Source: Roseibium aggregatum IAM 12614 (GTDB lineage: Bacteria > Pseudomonadota > Alphaproteobacteria > Rhizobiales > Stappiaceae). From it: DNA of 64,000 bases. The notes beneath the pieces were generated by a model. It saw nothing but the letters and a program-made list of their open reading frames with translations. It had not been told where the DNA came from and did not search any database. Location: the NCBI RefSeq assembly GCF_000168975.1, contig NZ_AAUW01000018.1, positions 98,810-162,809 on the forward strand. Direction: 5' to 3'. Position numbers and translations under genes: made by a program. Below are positions 17,490 through 26,455 of this stretch, one piece after another; positions within the stretch are counted from its first letter, which is position 1, and the number at the start of each line of letters is the position of its first letter.

Positions 17490-18299
17490 TTATGTTTTTT
17501 CTTGCCCCATCCGGCCGACCAGCCAGGACAGGGAAACGAAGACCACCGATACGACGAGCATCAGGGTGGAAATGGCCATTATGTTTGGTTTGATGCCCTG
17601 TTTGACGGACCCGAAAATGGCCGTCGGCAGGGTCTCGATACCGGCGCCCTTGACGAAGTTCGTAATCAGGAAGTCGTCGAGGGAGATGATGAAGGCGAGC
17701 AGGAAGCCGGAGAGAATGCCCGGCGTCATCAAGGGAAGCAGCACAAGTTTGAACGCTTCGCGCGGCGTGGCGTAAAGGTCCATCGCGGCTTGCTCGTACA
17801 TGTCCGGGATCGATTGCATGCGCGCCGAAATGGGCAGGTAGGCAAATGGTATGCAGAAGACGGTGTGCGCGATCAGGATGGTCGTCAGTCCGGTGGTGAA
17901 GCCGATTGCGGAGAAAAACACCAGGCTCGCCACGGCGGTGACCACCTCCGGCACCATCAGGGGCAGATTGATCAGCGCGAAGGACAGCGTCTTGCCCCGG
18001 AAACCGCCGGCACGGGTCATGGCGACGGCCGCAAGGGTGGCAACGATGGTTGCGATGACCGAGGCGCAAACCGCGATGATCAGGGAGTTGAGTGCAGCCT
18101 GCTGGAACTTCGGTGCTTCCGGCCCGGTAAAGACATCCAGATACCAGGTCAGGGAGACGCCGCCCCAATTGGTGATCGAGGTCGACGCATTGAAGGAATA
18201 GACAGCAACGACAATCAGAGGCGCATAGAGCACGAAAAGACAGGCGATCGTGACCGCGAGAAAACCGGGAAAGCGGCGCAGGTTTGTCGAGCCGGCCAT
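17490..18299 (-). CDS. Polyamine-type ABC transporter permease (PotC/PotI-like)
   Basis: This 269-aa protein starts at the ATG giving [16 protein letters not shown], whose first base is the last base of the preceding permease stop (TGATG overlap). About six membrane helices are visible. The EAA loop [26 protein letters not shown], which contacts the ATPase, lies in the C-terminal half. It forms the second half of the membrane channel with the PotB-like protein. Confidence 0.88.
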   Translation of the reverse strand: MAGSTNLRRFPGFLAVTIACLFVLYAPLIVVAVYSFNASTSITNWGGVSLTWYLDVFTGPEAPKFQQAALNSLIIAVCASVIATIVATLAAVAMTRAGGFRGKTLSFALINLPLMVPEVVTAVASLVFFSAIGFTTGLTTILIAHTVFCIPFAYLPISARMQSIPDMYEQAAMDLYATPREAFKLVLLPLMTPGILSGFLLAFIISLDDFLITNFVKGAGIETLPTAIFGSVKQGIKPNIMAISTLMLVVSVVFVSLSWLVGRMGQEKT

Positions 18300-19222
18300 C
18301 AGCGCACCTCCGCCTTGTTCTGATTGCGGGCATAGACCAGCAGAACGCACATCACGATGGTCAGGAGGATCATGGAGGCTGCGGCACCGAACGGCCAGTT
18401 CCCGGCGTTGCCCTTGAACTGTTCCTCGATCAGCGAGCCGATCATGAAGGTTTTGGCCCCGCCCAGAAGATCCGGCGCCAGAAAGGCTCCGAGAGAGGGA
18501 ACAAAAACCAGGATGCAGCCTGCGATGATGCCTGGCCTGACGACTGGCAGGATCACCAGCCAGAGGATCGTCCAGGTGCCTGCGTAAAGATCCGCAGCAG
18601 CCTCGGAGAGAGAAAAGTCGTAGCGCTCCACGGCCGCATAGATCGGAAGCACCATGAAGGGAAGGTAGGAATAGAAGAGGCCGAGCTGCACGGCGAAGTT
18701 CGTATTGATCAGGCCGAGCGGCTCTTCAATGACATGCAGCGCCAGCAGGAATTCGTTCAGGGGGCCGGTGTCGCGGATCAGGAACTTCATCGACACCGTC
18801 CGGATCAAAAGGTTGACCCAATAGGGAATGGTGACGAGAAACAGCCAGATCGAACGGGACTCGGGATTTCTCGTGGCAATGAACCAGGCCGTCGGAAAAC
18901 CGATCAGAAGGCAGGTGATCGTGGCGAGGCCAGCCTGCCAGATTGATCGCCAGAAGATGCCGATATAGGTCCATTCCAGGGTGGGAGGTTCATCGCCGAA
19001 GAGGCCGCGATCGAAAAAGAACTGGTCATAGGCGTCTAGCGAGAACTCCCAGATCACGCCGCCCCGGAACTCCTTCGTCAGGAAGGAATAGACAGCCATC
19101 ATCACAACGGGGGCAAGCAGGAAGATGCCAATGATGATCCAGGAGGGTGCCAGCAGTTTCCAGCCGCTGCCCTGGTAGATGTGGGACGTACCGCCCGCGC
19201 CGACAGGCGCTCCGGCCGCCAT
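18299..19222 (-). CDS. Polyamine-type ABC transporter permease (PotB/PotH-like)
   Basis: This 307-aa inner-membrane protein has about six helices, starting with [20 protein letters not shown]. The EAA loop is in [21 protein letters not shown] long periplasmic insertion after the first helix (residues about 50-80, rich in Phe and Asp) is typical of PotB/PotH. It overlaps both the ATPase gene upstream and the PotC-like gene downstream by one or a few bases, so all four genes are probably translated from one mRNA. Confidence 0.88.
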   Translation of the reverse strand: MAAGAPVGAGGTSHIYQGSGWKLLAPSWIIIGIFLLAPVVMMAVYSFLTKEFRGGVIWEFSLDAYDQFFFDRGLFGDEPPTLEWTYIGIFWRSIWQAGLATITCLLIGFPTAWFIATRNPESRSIWLFLVTIPYWVNLLIRTVSMKFLIRDTGPLNEFLLALHVIEEPLGLINTNFAVQLGLFYSYLPFMVLPIYAAVERYDFSLSEAAADLYAGTWTILWLVILPVVRPGIIAGCILVFVPSLGAFLAPDLLGGAKTFMIGSLIEEQFKGNAGNWPFGAAASMILLTIVMCVLLVYARNQNKAEVR

Positions 19223-20295
19223 CAGTCTGCCAGCAGACGCGCGGCGTCTGCTTCCAGATTGAGACCGATAACGTCCCCGGCTTTCGGCAGGAGCGTGCTT
19301 TCCGTGTTCTGCAAACGGATACTCATGACCTCGCCGTCGACCAGCTTCACGTGCAGCTGATTGTCAGTGCCAAGATAGGTGTGCCCCGTGACCGTCGCGA
19401 TCAGGTCCCCCGCCGCCTCGGCACAAATGGATATGCGCTCCGGGCGCACGGACAAATGCCCCGGGCCACGTGCATCTACGGCCGCAGCAGGGCATTCGAA
19501 GCTCCGGTTTCCAGGCAACAGGACCTTGGCCATACCGTTGTTGACGGACTCGACCGTCACGTCCAGCAGGTTGGTCTCGCCGATGAAGTCCGCGACGAAA
19601 CGATTGATCGGGGCTTCGTAGATTTCCCTGGGCGGGCCCACTTGCTGCACGTGACCTGAGGACATGACCGCAATCCTGTCCGACATGGTCAGCGCCTCTT
19701 CCTGGTCGTGGGTCACGAAGATGAAGGCAATGCCTGTTTCACGCTGAATGGCCTTGAGCTCCATGCGCACAGCCTGCCGCAGTTTCAGATCGAGGGCGGA
19801 GAGCGGCTCGTCGAGAAGCAGGACTTCCGGCCGCGGGGCAAGGGCCCTGGCAAGCGCAACGCGCTGCTGCTGGCCGCCGGACAGCTGACCGGGTTTACGG
19901 GCGGCAAAATCAGACAGCTGAACCAGCTCCAGCACATCACGCACACGGCGTTCCGCCTCCTGCCGGTTCCAGCCCTTGCGCAACAGGCCGAACATGACAT
20001 TTTCGGTCACGCTCATATGCGGGAACAGAGCATATTGCTGGAATACGGTGTTGACCGGCCGCTTGAAAGGAGGCTGGTCAACCAGATCCTTTCCTTTCAG
20101 GCGGATATGGCCTTCCGTAACGTCTTCAAATCCGGCTATCGCCCGCAGCAATGTTGTCTTGCCACAGCCCGACGGCCCCAGCAGGGTGAAGAACTCGTTT
20201 TCCCGGATATCCAGTGAAACGCCGTGAAGGGCGGTCACGCTTCCGTAGCGTTTGACGACTCGATCGACAGAGACTGCAATCCCGGGACTGGTCAT
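19222..20295 (-). CDS. Polyamine-type ABC transporter ATP-binding protein (PotA/PotG-like)
   Basis: This 357-aa protein starts at the ATG giving MTSPGIAVSVDRVVKRYG, placed about five bases after AGAGGT. A GTG six bases earlier sits on that ribosome site and is less likely. It carries Walker A (GPSGCGKTT), Q-loop, signature LSGGQQQR, Walker B (VLLLDEPLSALD) and the H-loop (FVTHDQEEA). A C-terminal TOBE domain (about residues 250-357) follows. It is the first gene of the transporter operon and diverges from the LuxR-type regulator. Confidence 0.9.
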   Translation of the reverse strand: MTSPGIAVSVDRVVKRYGSVTALHGVSLDIRENEFFTLLGPSGCGKTTLLRAIAGFEDVTEGHIRLKGKDLVDQPPFKRPVNTVFQQYALFPHMSVTENVMFGLLRKGWNRQEAERRVRDVLELVQLSDFAARKPGQLSGGQQQRVALARALAPRPEVLLLDEPLSALDLKLRQAVRMELKAIQRETGIAFIFVTHDQEEALTMSDRIAVMSSGHVQQVGPPREIYEAPINRFVADFIGETNLLDVTVESVNNGMAKVLLPGNRSFECPAAAVDARGPGHLSVRPERISICAEAAGDLIATVTGHTYLGTDNQLHVKLVDGEVMSIRLQNTESTLLPKAGDVIGLNLEADAARLLAD

Positions 20296-20310
20296 ACGCA
20301 CCTCTTGGTG

Positions 20311-20369
20311 ATACCCCTCAATTTACAAATTGGAGCGTAAAAACTTAAAATGAGGGGGTATATACCCCC
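20311..20369. promoter_or_regulatory. Candidate operator in the potA/luxR divergent promoter
   Basis: GGGGGTATATACCCCC (20354-20369) is a perfect 16-bp palindrome. A third half-site, ATACCCCTCA at 20311-20320, is the inverted partner of TGAGGGGGTAT at 20351-20361. The region between is AT-rich. These repeats flank the likely promoters of both the transporter operon and the LuxR-type gene, so they are probably the binding sites of that regulator. Confidence 0.65.
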
Positions 20370-20382
20370 AAAGAGGTATGCG

Positions 20383-21180
20383 GTGCATCTTCCCAATTCA
20401 GCAGAGAAACTTCTCGGCGAAGCCATCGCGTCCATCGGCAGAAACACGTTTGAAAACACGCTCTTTCAATGGCTCAGCCGATGCTTCCAAATCGACAACA
20501 CCACAATGCTCGCCTATTTCCAGGACAGGCAGCCGGACGTGCTTTTTGCGCAATCGGTCGAAAAGCGCGTTCATGAAAAGCTCGACACCGACTATGTCTC
20601 CGGGATCTATCTGCTTGATCCCTTTCATGCCCTGCATGTGGAGAAGGCGCCGCGCGGGCTGTACCGCCTGAAGGACATCGCTCCAGACCAGTTCCATCGA
20701 AACGAGTATTTCGCAGCCTATTACCAGCGGACGACGCTCATCGATGAAATAGCGTATGTCGCCTACCCCTCCGATGGGGTTTCGGTTCATGTCTGCCTTG
20801 GAAGAGATGCGTCTTCGGCACGCAAGTATTCCAGCCGTGATCTTGTTCTGGCGGCAGACCTGGCACCGATCGTCTGTAGCCTGATCGAGCAGCACTGGTC
20901 CGATCTTGAAGGGGGGGGCGAGTATTCCGAAGCCGATCTCACCAGCACATTGATCACGGCAGGAGAGCAGGAACTGGACGTCAAACTCAGCCCGCGCCAG
21001 GCGCAGGTGGCGCTTTTGATCCTGCGCGGACACTCTTCGGTTTCAATCGGCTTGAGGCTGGGGATCAGCTTCCAGACGGTCAAGGTCATTCGCAAGCAGC
21101 TCTACCGAAAATGCAATATTTCATCACAGGCAGAACTCTTTTCCTGCTTCATGCCCCTGCTTTCAAAACACGGTTCTTAA
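20383..21180 (+). CDS. LuxR-family transcriptional regulator
   Basis: This 265-aa protein starts at a GTG (HLPNSAEKLLGEAI follows), with AAGAGG six to eight bases upstream. An upstream ATG at 20350 is open but would put the palindromic operator inside the gene. Residues to about 190 form a ligand-sensing domain I cannot name. The C-terminus is a LuxR/FixJ-type helix-turn-helix (LSPRQAQVALLILRG and SIGLRLGISFQTVKVIRKQL). It diverges from the PotABCD-like operon and probably regulates it in response to the transported compound. Confidence 0.82.
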   Translation: MHLPNSAEKLLGEAIASIGRNTFENTLFQWLSRCFQIDNTTMLAYFQDRQPDVLFAQSVEKRVHEKLDTDYVSGIYLLDPFHALHVEKAPRGLYRLKDIAPDQFHRNEYFAAYYQRTTLIDEIAYVAYPSDGVSVHVCLGRDASSARKYSSRDLVLAADLAPIVCSLIEQHWSDLEGGGEYSEADLTSTLITAGEQELDVKLSPRQAQVALLILRGHSSVSIGLRLGISFQTVKVIRKQLYRKCNISSQAELFSCFMPLLSKHGS

Positions 21181-21337
21181 AGCCAACTCCAAGGGCGCAA
21201 GCTTGATCGCGCAGTCCGCAGGGCGGCAGCACCTCAAAATACCGGCGCCAGAACATCCAAGGGACCGAGAACCAGCGAACGTCCGGCTTGGTGACGCGAA
21301 ACAGTTGGTTCACGATCTTCAGAAATGCGGACCAACA
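21181..21337. other. Short non-coding gap between converging luxR and feoB
   Basis: This 157-bp stretch separates the converging LuxR-type gene and feoB. No hairpin with a T-tract, RNA gene or convincing open frame was seen. Confidence 0.5.
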
Positions 21338-23707
21338 TCAACCGAATGCGCTTTCTTCAGCTCGGACTGAGATGGCAAAGTTTCTTGCGGTGAAATAGGA
21401 CAATCCGTGCAGAAATGTCATCAATGACAGCCAGAAGACAGCTTCTTCCGGTTTGTTAGAAAATTGGCTGAGCTGATAAGCGATGGTCGCCGCTGAATAA
21501 GCAACGAACGTTGTCCAGGCCGCAGCGAAGACAGCCCACCCTGCGCCGATTTCACGGGCAATCGCTGAAAGGGTCGCAACGCAGGGGATGTAGAGCAATA
21601 CGGCCAGCATGTAGGCAAAAGCGGCACCTTTGCTGCCGAAATATCGGAACATTTCAGCAAAGACGGCAGGCTGGACGTTCTGTTCGCCGGCTGCGGCTTC
21701 AAAACTGGAAATGTCACCTACATCCAGTCCCAGCGGATCGAGCAGGGCGTCCGCGAGGCCAAGCAGGGATTCGCCCAGGGCAAGCACTGCGGCTTGTGCG
21801 GTTTCCATCGGATTAGGAACCACGTCGCCTGCCGGTTCGCCGGAGGCGTAAAGCGCCTGAAGGGTACCCACTACGGTTTCCTTGGCAAACATACCGGTGA
21901 AAAGACCGACCGCTGCCGGCCAGTTGTCGGCACTGACGCCCATGGGTTCCAGAACGGGCGTAACCTGCCGGGCTGTGAGCGCCAGTATGGAGGTGCCATT
22001 GTCCTCATTGCCGAAGCTGCCATCGGGCCCGACGGAGTTCAGAAACGACAGGAGCGCAACCACGATGACGATGGTCTTGCCGGCCTCGGCGACGAACTGC
22101 CGGATCCGGGCCCAGCAGAGGCGCAGGACCCTGGAAAGTGGAGGCATCTGGTAGATAGGCAGTTCTATTGCGAGGGGTCGGGGCCGCTTCAGGGTCAGCC
22201 GGGGAGCCAGCATCCAGCCAGTGAATAGCGCTGCCGCCATGCCGATCAGATAAAGCGCGAAAACGACATTCTGGCCGCCAACCGGGAAAAATGCAGCCGC
22301 GAACAGCGCATAGACCGGAAGGCGCGCACCGCAGGACATGAAGGGCGCCATCATCGATGTCAGAATTCGCTCGGCGCGCGTGTCCAGTGTCCGGGTCGCC
22401 AGCACTGCAGGAATTGTGCATCCGAAGCCGAGTACAAGCGGCAGGAAAGCGCGGCCCGACAGGCCGAGACGACGCATCACACGGTCGGCAACCACGGCGG
22501 CACGGGTCATGTATCCGCTTTCCTCCAGAAAGATCTGGCACAGGAACAGGAAACCGACCACCGGAACGAATGTCCCGACCGTCTGGATGCCGGTACCGAT
22601 CGCGCTGACGGCAATATCGGCGACCGTGCCGGACAGCCCAAGCTGATGGAACACAAGCGCAGGCGTATCGACAAAGGCGGCCTGACCGAGCCCGTCGAAC
22701 AGATCGATGAAGACGCCGGACACATTGATCGTCAGGAAGAACAGGAGATACATCACCCCAAGAAACAGCGCCGGGCCTAACCATGGCGAAAGGGCGATCC
22801 GGTCGAACCGGTCGGACAGAAATCTTCGCCCCGCGGGAGGCGGCATGTCGATGCGGCGCACCAGAAGGGTTGCCTGTGCAAGGGGTGCATCCGCCAGATA
22901 CTGGTCGAGCGGCACGCCTTCCACGGCGCCGGTGTCCTCGATCAACCGGTCACGGATTTCAAGAAGGTCTTGTCTCGCGCGTTTTTCCGTCAACCAGTCC
23001 CGTTCCATCAACCGGCGCGATGCGGCTACGGTGTTGGCGTTTTCATATTCGGGCCTGCCGGCCAGCACCTGTTGCAAAACCCGCAAAGCGTCGGAGACGT
23101 TGCCGGGCAAGGATGTCCGGGGTGGAGAGACCCCCCGCTCCCCGTCTTGCAAACAGCGTGCAAGCTGGTCATGGAGCTGATCGAGCCCGGAAAGTGTTCT
23201 GCCGGAAACGGCAACCACAGGAACATTCAACTGTTCGGTCAGAATCCGAGCGGCCGTGTCCACGGCAGCGGATGTCCAGCAGTCGGCCTTCGTCAAAACC
23301 GCAATAACCGGCACGCCGTTGCCGAGCGCCTGCAGCAACATGGACAATCCGCGATGCGGCGCGGACAGGTCCACCGCAACAATCAGGGCATCGTGTGGAA
23401 CGTTGACGAGCGCGTCTCTGGCAACCCTCTCATCTATTCGCTCCGCTTGGGGAGCGGACAGGCTTGAAACTCCCGGCAGGTCAACGAATTCAACGGTCAG
23501 GCCCTTGATGACAGCCGTTCCGCTCTTTCGATCGACGGTCACGCCAGGCCAGTTGCCGATCGTTTGCCGGGCGCCAGTCAACATGTTGAACAGCGTGGAC
23601 TTGCCTGAGTTGGCAGGGCCGAGCAGAAAAACCCGGTACTGTGCCGGTGCGCAGGGCAGCAGATCCCGCCGAACGCAGCCGGGTGCCGCACAACTGGAAC
23701 ACCCCAT
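21338..23707 (-). CDS. feoB: Ferrous iron transporter FeoB
   Basis: This 789-aa protein has an N-terminal G domain with G1 GPANSGKST, G3 VDLPG and a G4-like LTKAD (NxxD is usual in FeoB). The membrane part contains both Gate/nucleoside-transporter repeats, with conserved cysteines in LVLGFGCTIPAVLATRTLD and PFMSCGARLPVYA. The extreme N-terminus MGCSSCAAPGCVRRD adds three closely spaced cysteines. It imports Fe2+ across the inner membrane. The start overlaps the feoA stop (TGATG). An FNR/DNR box before feoA points to anaerobic induction. Confidence 0.93.
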   Translation of the reverse strand: MGCSSCAAPGCVRRDLLPCAPAQYRVFLLGPANSGKSTLFNMLTGARQTIGNWPGVTVDRKSGTAVIKGLTVEFVDLPGVSSLSAPQAERIDERVARDALVNVPHDALIVAVDLSAPHRGLSMLLQALGNGVPVIAVLTKADCWTSAAVDTAARILTEQLNVPVVAVSGRTLSGLDQLHDQLARCLQDGERGVSPPRTSLPGNVSDALRVLQQVLAGRPEYENANTVAASRRLMERDWLTEKRARQDLLEIRDRLIEDTGAVEGVPLDQYLADAPLAQATLLVRRIDMPPPAGRRFLSDRFDRIALSPWLGPALFLGVMYLLFFLTINVSGVFIDLFDGLGQAAFVDTPALVFHQLGLSGTVADIAVSAIGTGIQTVGTFVPVVGFLFLCQIFLEESGYMTRAAVVADRVMRRLGLSGRAFLPLVLGFGCTIPAVLATRTLDTRAERILTSMMAPFMSCGARLPVYALFAAAFFPVGGQNVVFALYLIGMAAALFTGWMLAPRLTLKRPRPLAIELPIYQMPPLSRVLRLCWARIRQFVAEAGKTIVIVVALLSFLNSVGPDGSFGNEDNGTSILALTARQVTPVLEPMGVSADNWPAAVGLFTGMFAKETVVGTLQALYASGEPAGDVVPNPMETAQAAVLALGESLLGLADALLDPLGLDVGDISSFEAAAGEQNVQPAVFAEMFRYFGSKGAAFAYMLAVLLYIPCVATLSAIAREIGAGWAVFAAAWTTFVAYSAATIAYQLSQFSNKPEEAVFWLSLMTFLHGLSYFTARNFAISVRAEESAFG

Positions 23708-24075
23708 CAGACGTCCCTCCCCGGAAAATCTTGTTCGTGCTCTTGTTGTTGTTCGCCATTGCTGTCACAGTCGCACCCGCAGCCACATGGCGAAAGATGA
23801 ACTGCCAAGGCCAGATCCGCGCCGATGGCGGCACGAATGTCACCGCAGGCCACGATGCGCGGCCGCGAACCGTTGCCGCGTAGAAGATTGATGACCGTGT
23901 CAGGTGCAAGCCCGGCCGCAAGAAGTTCCATGCGCGCGTGGCGGGTCTCGCCCAGGCAGACAACGTGATACGCCTTGCCCGGCTCTGCATGCGCCAGCGT
24001 CAGAACGTCCGTGCCTTTGGCCGCCGGTGGCGGCAGGAAGTGTCCACTCTCGGTTTGCAGGTCAGGTTCAGACAT
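23707..24075 (-). CDS. feoA: FeoA-domain protein with a cysteine-rich tail
   Basis: This 122-aa protein has an SH3-like FeoA core at about residues 22-92 (LTLAHAEPGKAYHVVCLGE ... ALAVHLS). It then has a tail with CGCGCDCD followed by a Gln/Glu-rich end, which ordinary FeoA proteins of about 75-85 aa lack. FeoA assists FeoB at the cytoplasmic face. The tail could bind iron or another metal; this is inferred. It is the first gene of the operon, about 55 bp from an FNR/DNR box. Confidence 0.85.
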   Translation of the reverse strand: MSEPDLQTESGHFLPPPAAKGTDVLTLAHAEPGKAYHVVCLGETRHARMELLAAGLAPDTVINLLRGNGSRPRIVACGDIRAAIGADLALAVHLSPCGCGCDCDSNGEQQQEHEQDFPGRDV

Positions 24076-24130
24076 CGGCAGAGCCCTTGTTGTTCCAAAA
24101 AGGGCGTAGCACCGGGAGCAACCGGGCTAT

Positions 24131-24144
24131 TTGACCATAGTCAA
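24131..24144. promoter_or_regulatory. FNR/DNR box upstream of feoA
   Basis: TTGACCATAGTCAA is a perfect TTGAC-N4-GTCAA site. A transcription start about 41 bp from its centre would lie near 24096, leaving a leader of about 20 bases before the feoA ATG. Confidence 0.8.
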
Positions 24145-24213
24145 GTCTGACAGGAGGCCTGGTCGCGGCGAAACATCACAGGTTGACGGCTGGCGGCTGT
24201 CAGAGATGCAGTT

Positions 24214-24795
24214 TCAGGCTGGGTCACCTGTCCAACGCTGCAGAGCGTTTCCCGGATCGACACCAGCCATGGCAAGCGCGCGGGCAGCAATTTGCCGGAT
24301 CATTTCCTCCAGCGTGAGTAGGCCCAGATAAAACGGCGGCACGGGCGGTGCGACGATCGCTCCCATGCGGGTAACCTTGAGCATTGCCTCCAGGTGCCCT
24401 TCGTGGAGCGGGGCTTCTCGTGCCAGAAGGACAAGCGGCCTGCGTTCCTTCAGTGTGACATCGGCAGCACGCGCCAGCAGTCCCTCGCCCGTGCCATAGG
24501 CTATGGCTGCGAGGCTGCGCATGGAACAAGGCGCAACGATCATGGCGTCCACGGGATATGACCCGCTGGATATGGCGGCGGCAACATCCGAAACGGCATA
24601 TTCCTGCGTCGCGAGATCGTGGATTTCCTGGCGGGCTGCCTCACCCAACTCAAGCTGGATCGTCCGTTCCGCCGCCGCGCTCACCGTGGTGAAGGTTTCG
24701 AGCTTGAGTGCCTTGCACAGCCGCAGAAGTTCAAGTGCAATTGCCGCGCCCGATGCCCCTGAGATGCCGATTACAAGACGTTTGCGCGGGCTCAT
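24214..24795 (-). CDS. ubiX: Flavin prenyltransferase UbiX
   Basis: This 193-aa protein matches UbiX along its length: LVIGISGASGAAIALELLR at the N-terminus, IVAPCSMRSLAAIAYGTGEGLLARAADVTLKERR, and VTRMGAIVAPPVPPFY. UbiX attaches dimethylallyl phosphate to FMN to make prenyl-FMN, the cofactor of UbiD. It overlaps the preceding ubiD gene by four bases, so enzyme and cofactor synthase are coupled. Both lie under the FNR/DNR box shared with ubiTUV. Confidence 0.9.
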   Translation of the reverse strand: MSPRKRLVIGISGASGAAIALELLRLCKALKLETFTTVSAAAERTIQLELGEAARQEIHDLATQEYAVSDVAAAISSGSYPVDAMIVAPCSMRSLAAIAYGTGEGLLARAADVTLKERRPLVLLAREAPLHEGHLEAMLKVTRMGAIVAPPVPPFYLGLLTLEEMIRQIAARALAMAGVDPGNALQRWTGDPA

Positions 24796-26306
24796 GGGCG
24801 CACCTCGGAACCAGATGTCTGAAATAGCTGCGCGAAGAGGTTGTCGGCTCGCTTTTCCATCTCGGACGGCATGGTCAGTTTCTCCGCAAACGTCCGTGTC
24901 GTCTCTGCGCCTGTCTTGATCGTCGCATCGACGCCGAGCTTGCCACCGAGGCCCTCGCGCAGGCTGGCAAAGTCCAGTTGATCGACCGGTGTTCCGGTCA
25001 GAACGAGCAGGTCGCGCTCAGGGTCAGACCGGGTCGCGACAGCCCACATGACATCGTCCCAGTTGCGGATGTCGATGTCCTGATCGACAGTGATCACGTA
25101 TTTGGTCATCGAGAACTGTGGCAAGAGCGACCAGAAGCCCATCATCGCCCTCCGTGCCTGACCGGGATATGTCTTGGCGATCTGAAGAATGGCCACTCTG
25201 TAGGAACAGGTCGCCGGGGGCAGATGAACATCGACAATTTCCGGGACTGCCTGGCGCAGCAGCGGGCGGAAGAGATCCGTCATGGCCTCGCCGATAACAG
25301 AGGGTTCGTCGGGTGCCCTGCCCGTAAAGGTCGACAGATAGACGCAGTCCCGGCGCATCTTCATGGCCCTCAGCCGGAAGACTGGATAATTGGCGGCTTC
25401 GTTGTAGTAACCGGTGTGATCGCCGAAAGGCCCTTCGAGCGCCGTCTCTCCCGGCTGAACTTCCCCTTCCAGGACAATCTCGGAACTCGCCGGGACATGA
25501 AGACCGATCGTGTCGCAGGGAGCGAGCCTTGACGGAGTGCCGTTGAAGATGCCGGCCAGCGCCAGTTCGCTCACGTTCCCCGGGGCCGGGATAACAGACG
25601 CCAGCAAGGTTGCCGGATCACAGCCGATCACCACGGCAACAGGCATTGCCTCGCCTCTGTGCTGCCATTGGCGGTAATGCTGTGCACCGCCGCGAAACGG
25701 CAGCCAGCGCAGGATTGCCCTGTCCTTGTCCAGAACCTGGATCCGGTAGATGCCGAGATTATAGCTCCTGGGGTCGTCCTTGCCGGGATTACGGGTGACG
25801 ACCATTCCCCAGGTGATCAGCGGTCCGGCATCGTCCGGCCAGCAGGTCTGGACGGGGAATTGAAAGAGATCCGGCTCGACCCGGTGAAGATCCTTGGGAA
25901 CGCCCGTCATCTTCGGCCGCGCGTTGAGCCCGGCCTTTGCCATCGGGATCAGGTTTCCAGCGTCCCGCCAGGAAGCGGGCGGCTGCGGACTGCGCAGGCT
26001 GGCCAGAAAGTGCCCCAGGTCGGGCAGGTTTTCAGGGTACAGACCCAGTCCGTTCGCAACGCGCTTCGAGGTGCCGAAAAGATTGATCAGGAGGGGTGCG
26101 GCAAAACCGCCCCTGCCTGCCCGGATGGGGTTGGAAATCAGGACTGCAGGACCGGCATTTCCGATCACCTTCTGATGCAAGGCGGTTGCTTCCAAGTGGA
26201 GGTCCACTGGGGTGTTCAGGGTCTGAAGATCGTCCTCTTGACCCAGAAAATCCATGAATTTCAGCAAATTAGGAAAGGGAGGCAGATTGCGACCGGTCTT
26301 TTGCAT
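24792..26306 (-). CDS. ubiD: UbiD-family prenyl-FMN decarboxylase
   Basis: This 504-aa protein starts at the ATG giving MQKTGRNLPPFPNLLKF. The longer frame to 26402 starts inside the FNR/DNR box and is rejected. UbiD motifs include NLGIYRIQVLDKDRAILRWL, the metal-binding EGPFGDHTGYY (contains the conserved Glu) and ATRSDPERDL near the C-terminus. In ubiquinone synthesis it removes the carboxyl group of the polyprenyl-hydroxybenzoate intermediate. Pairing with ubiX and divergence from ubiTUV support a quinone role. A separate aromatic-acid decarboxylase role is less likely. Confidence 0.87.
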   Translation of the reverse strand: MQKTGRNLPPFPNLLKFMDFLGQEDDLQTLNTPVDLHLEATALHQKVIGNAGPAVLISNPIRAGRGGFAAPLLINLFGTSKRVANGLGLYPENLPDLGHFLASLRSPQPPASWRDAGNLIPMAKAGLNARPKMTGVPKDLHRVEPDLFQFPVQTCWPDDAGPLITWGMVVTRNPGKDDPRSYNLGIYRIQVLDKDRAILRWLPFRGGAQHYRQWQHRGEAMPVAVVIGCDPATLLASVIPAPGNVSELALAGIFNGTPSRLAPCDTIGLHVPASSEIVLEGEVQPGETALEGPFGDHTGYYNEAANYPVFRLRAMKMRRDCVYLSTFTGRAPDEPSVIGEAMTDLFRPLLRQAVPEIVDVHLPPATCSYRVAILQIAKTYPGQARRAMMGFWSLLPQFSMTKYVITVDQDIDIRNWDDVMWAVATRSDPERDLLVLTGTPVDQLDFASLREGLGGKLGVDATIKTGAETTRTFAEKLTMPSEMEKRADNLFAQLFQTSGSEVRP

Positions 26307-26388
26307 CGTGTTTCCAGCAAGACATGCGCGTGTGGCAACACGCTGCTCAGAGTATCCGGCGATATCGGCAGAACGACCGATGCCCGCC

Positions 26389-26402
26389 TTGATAATTGTC
26401 AA
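26389..26402. promoter_or_regulatory. FNR/DNR box shared by ubiD-ubiX and ubiT-ubiU-ubiV
   Basis: TTGATAATTGTCAA fits TTGAT/C-N4-GTCAA. Its centre is 60 bp before the ubiT ATG and 90 bp before the ubiD ATG. One site could serve both divergent promoters. Confidence 0.8.
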
Positions 26403-26455
26403 GTTGGCGAGGGCCGATGCCGGTCTAGGCTCCGCTCACAGAAAGTGAGATCCGG

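Noticed and set aside
26307..26402. Longer ubiD starting at the TTG at 26402
   Set aside because: That codon is part of the FNR/DNR box, and the added 32 residues have no UbiD similarity.
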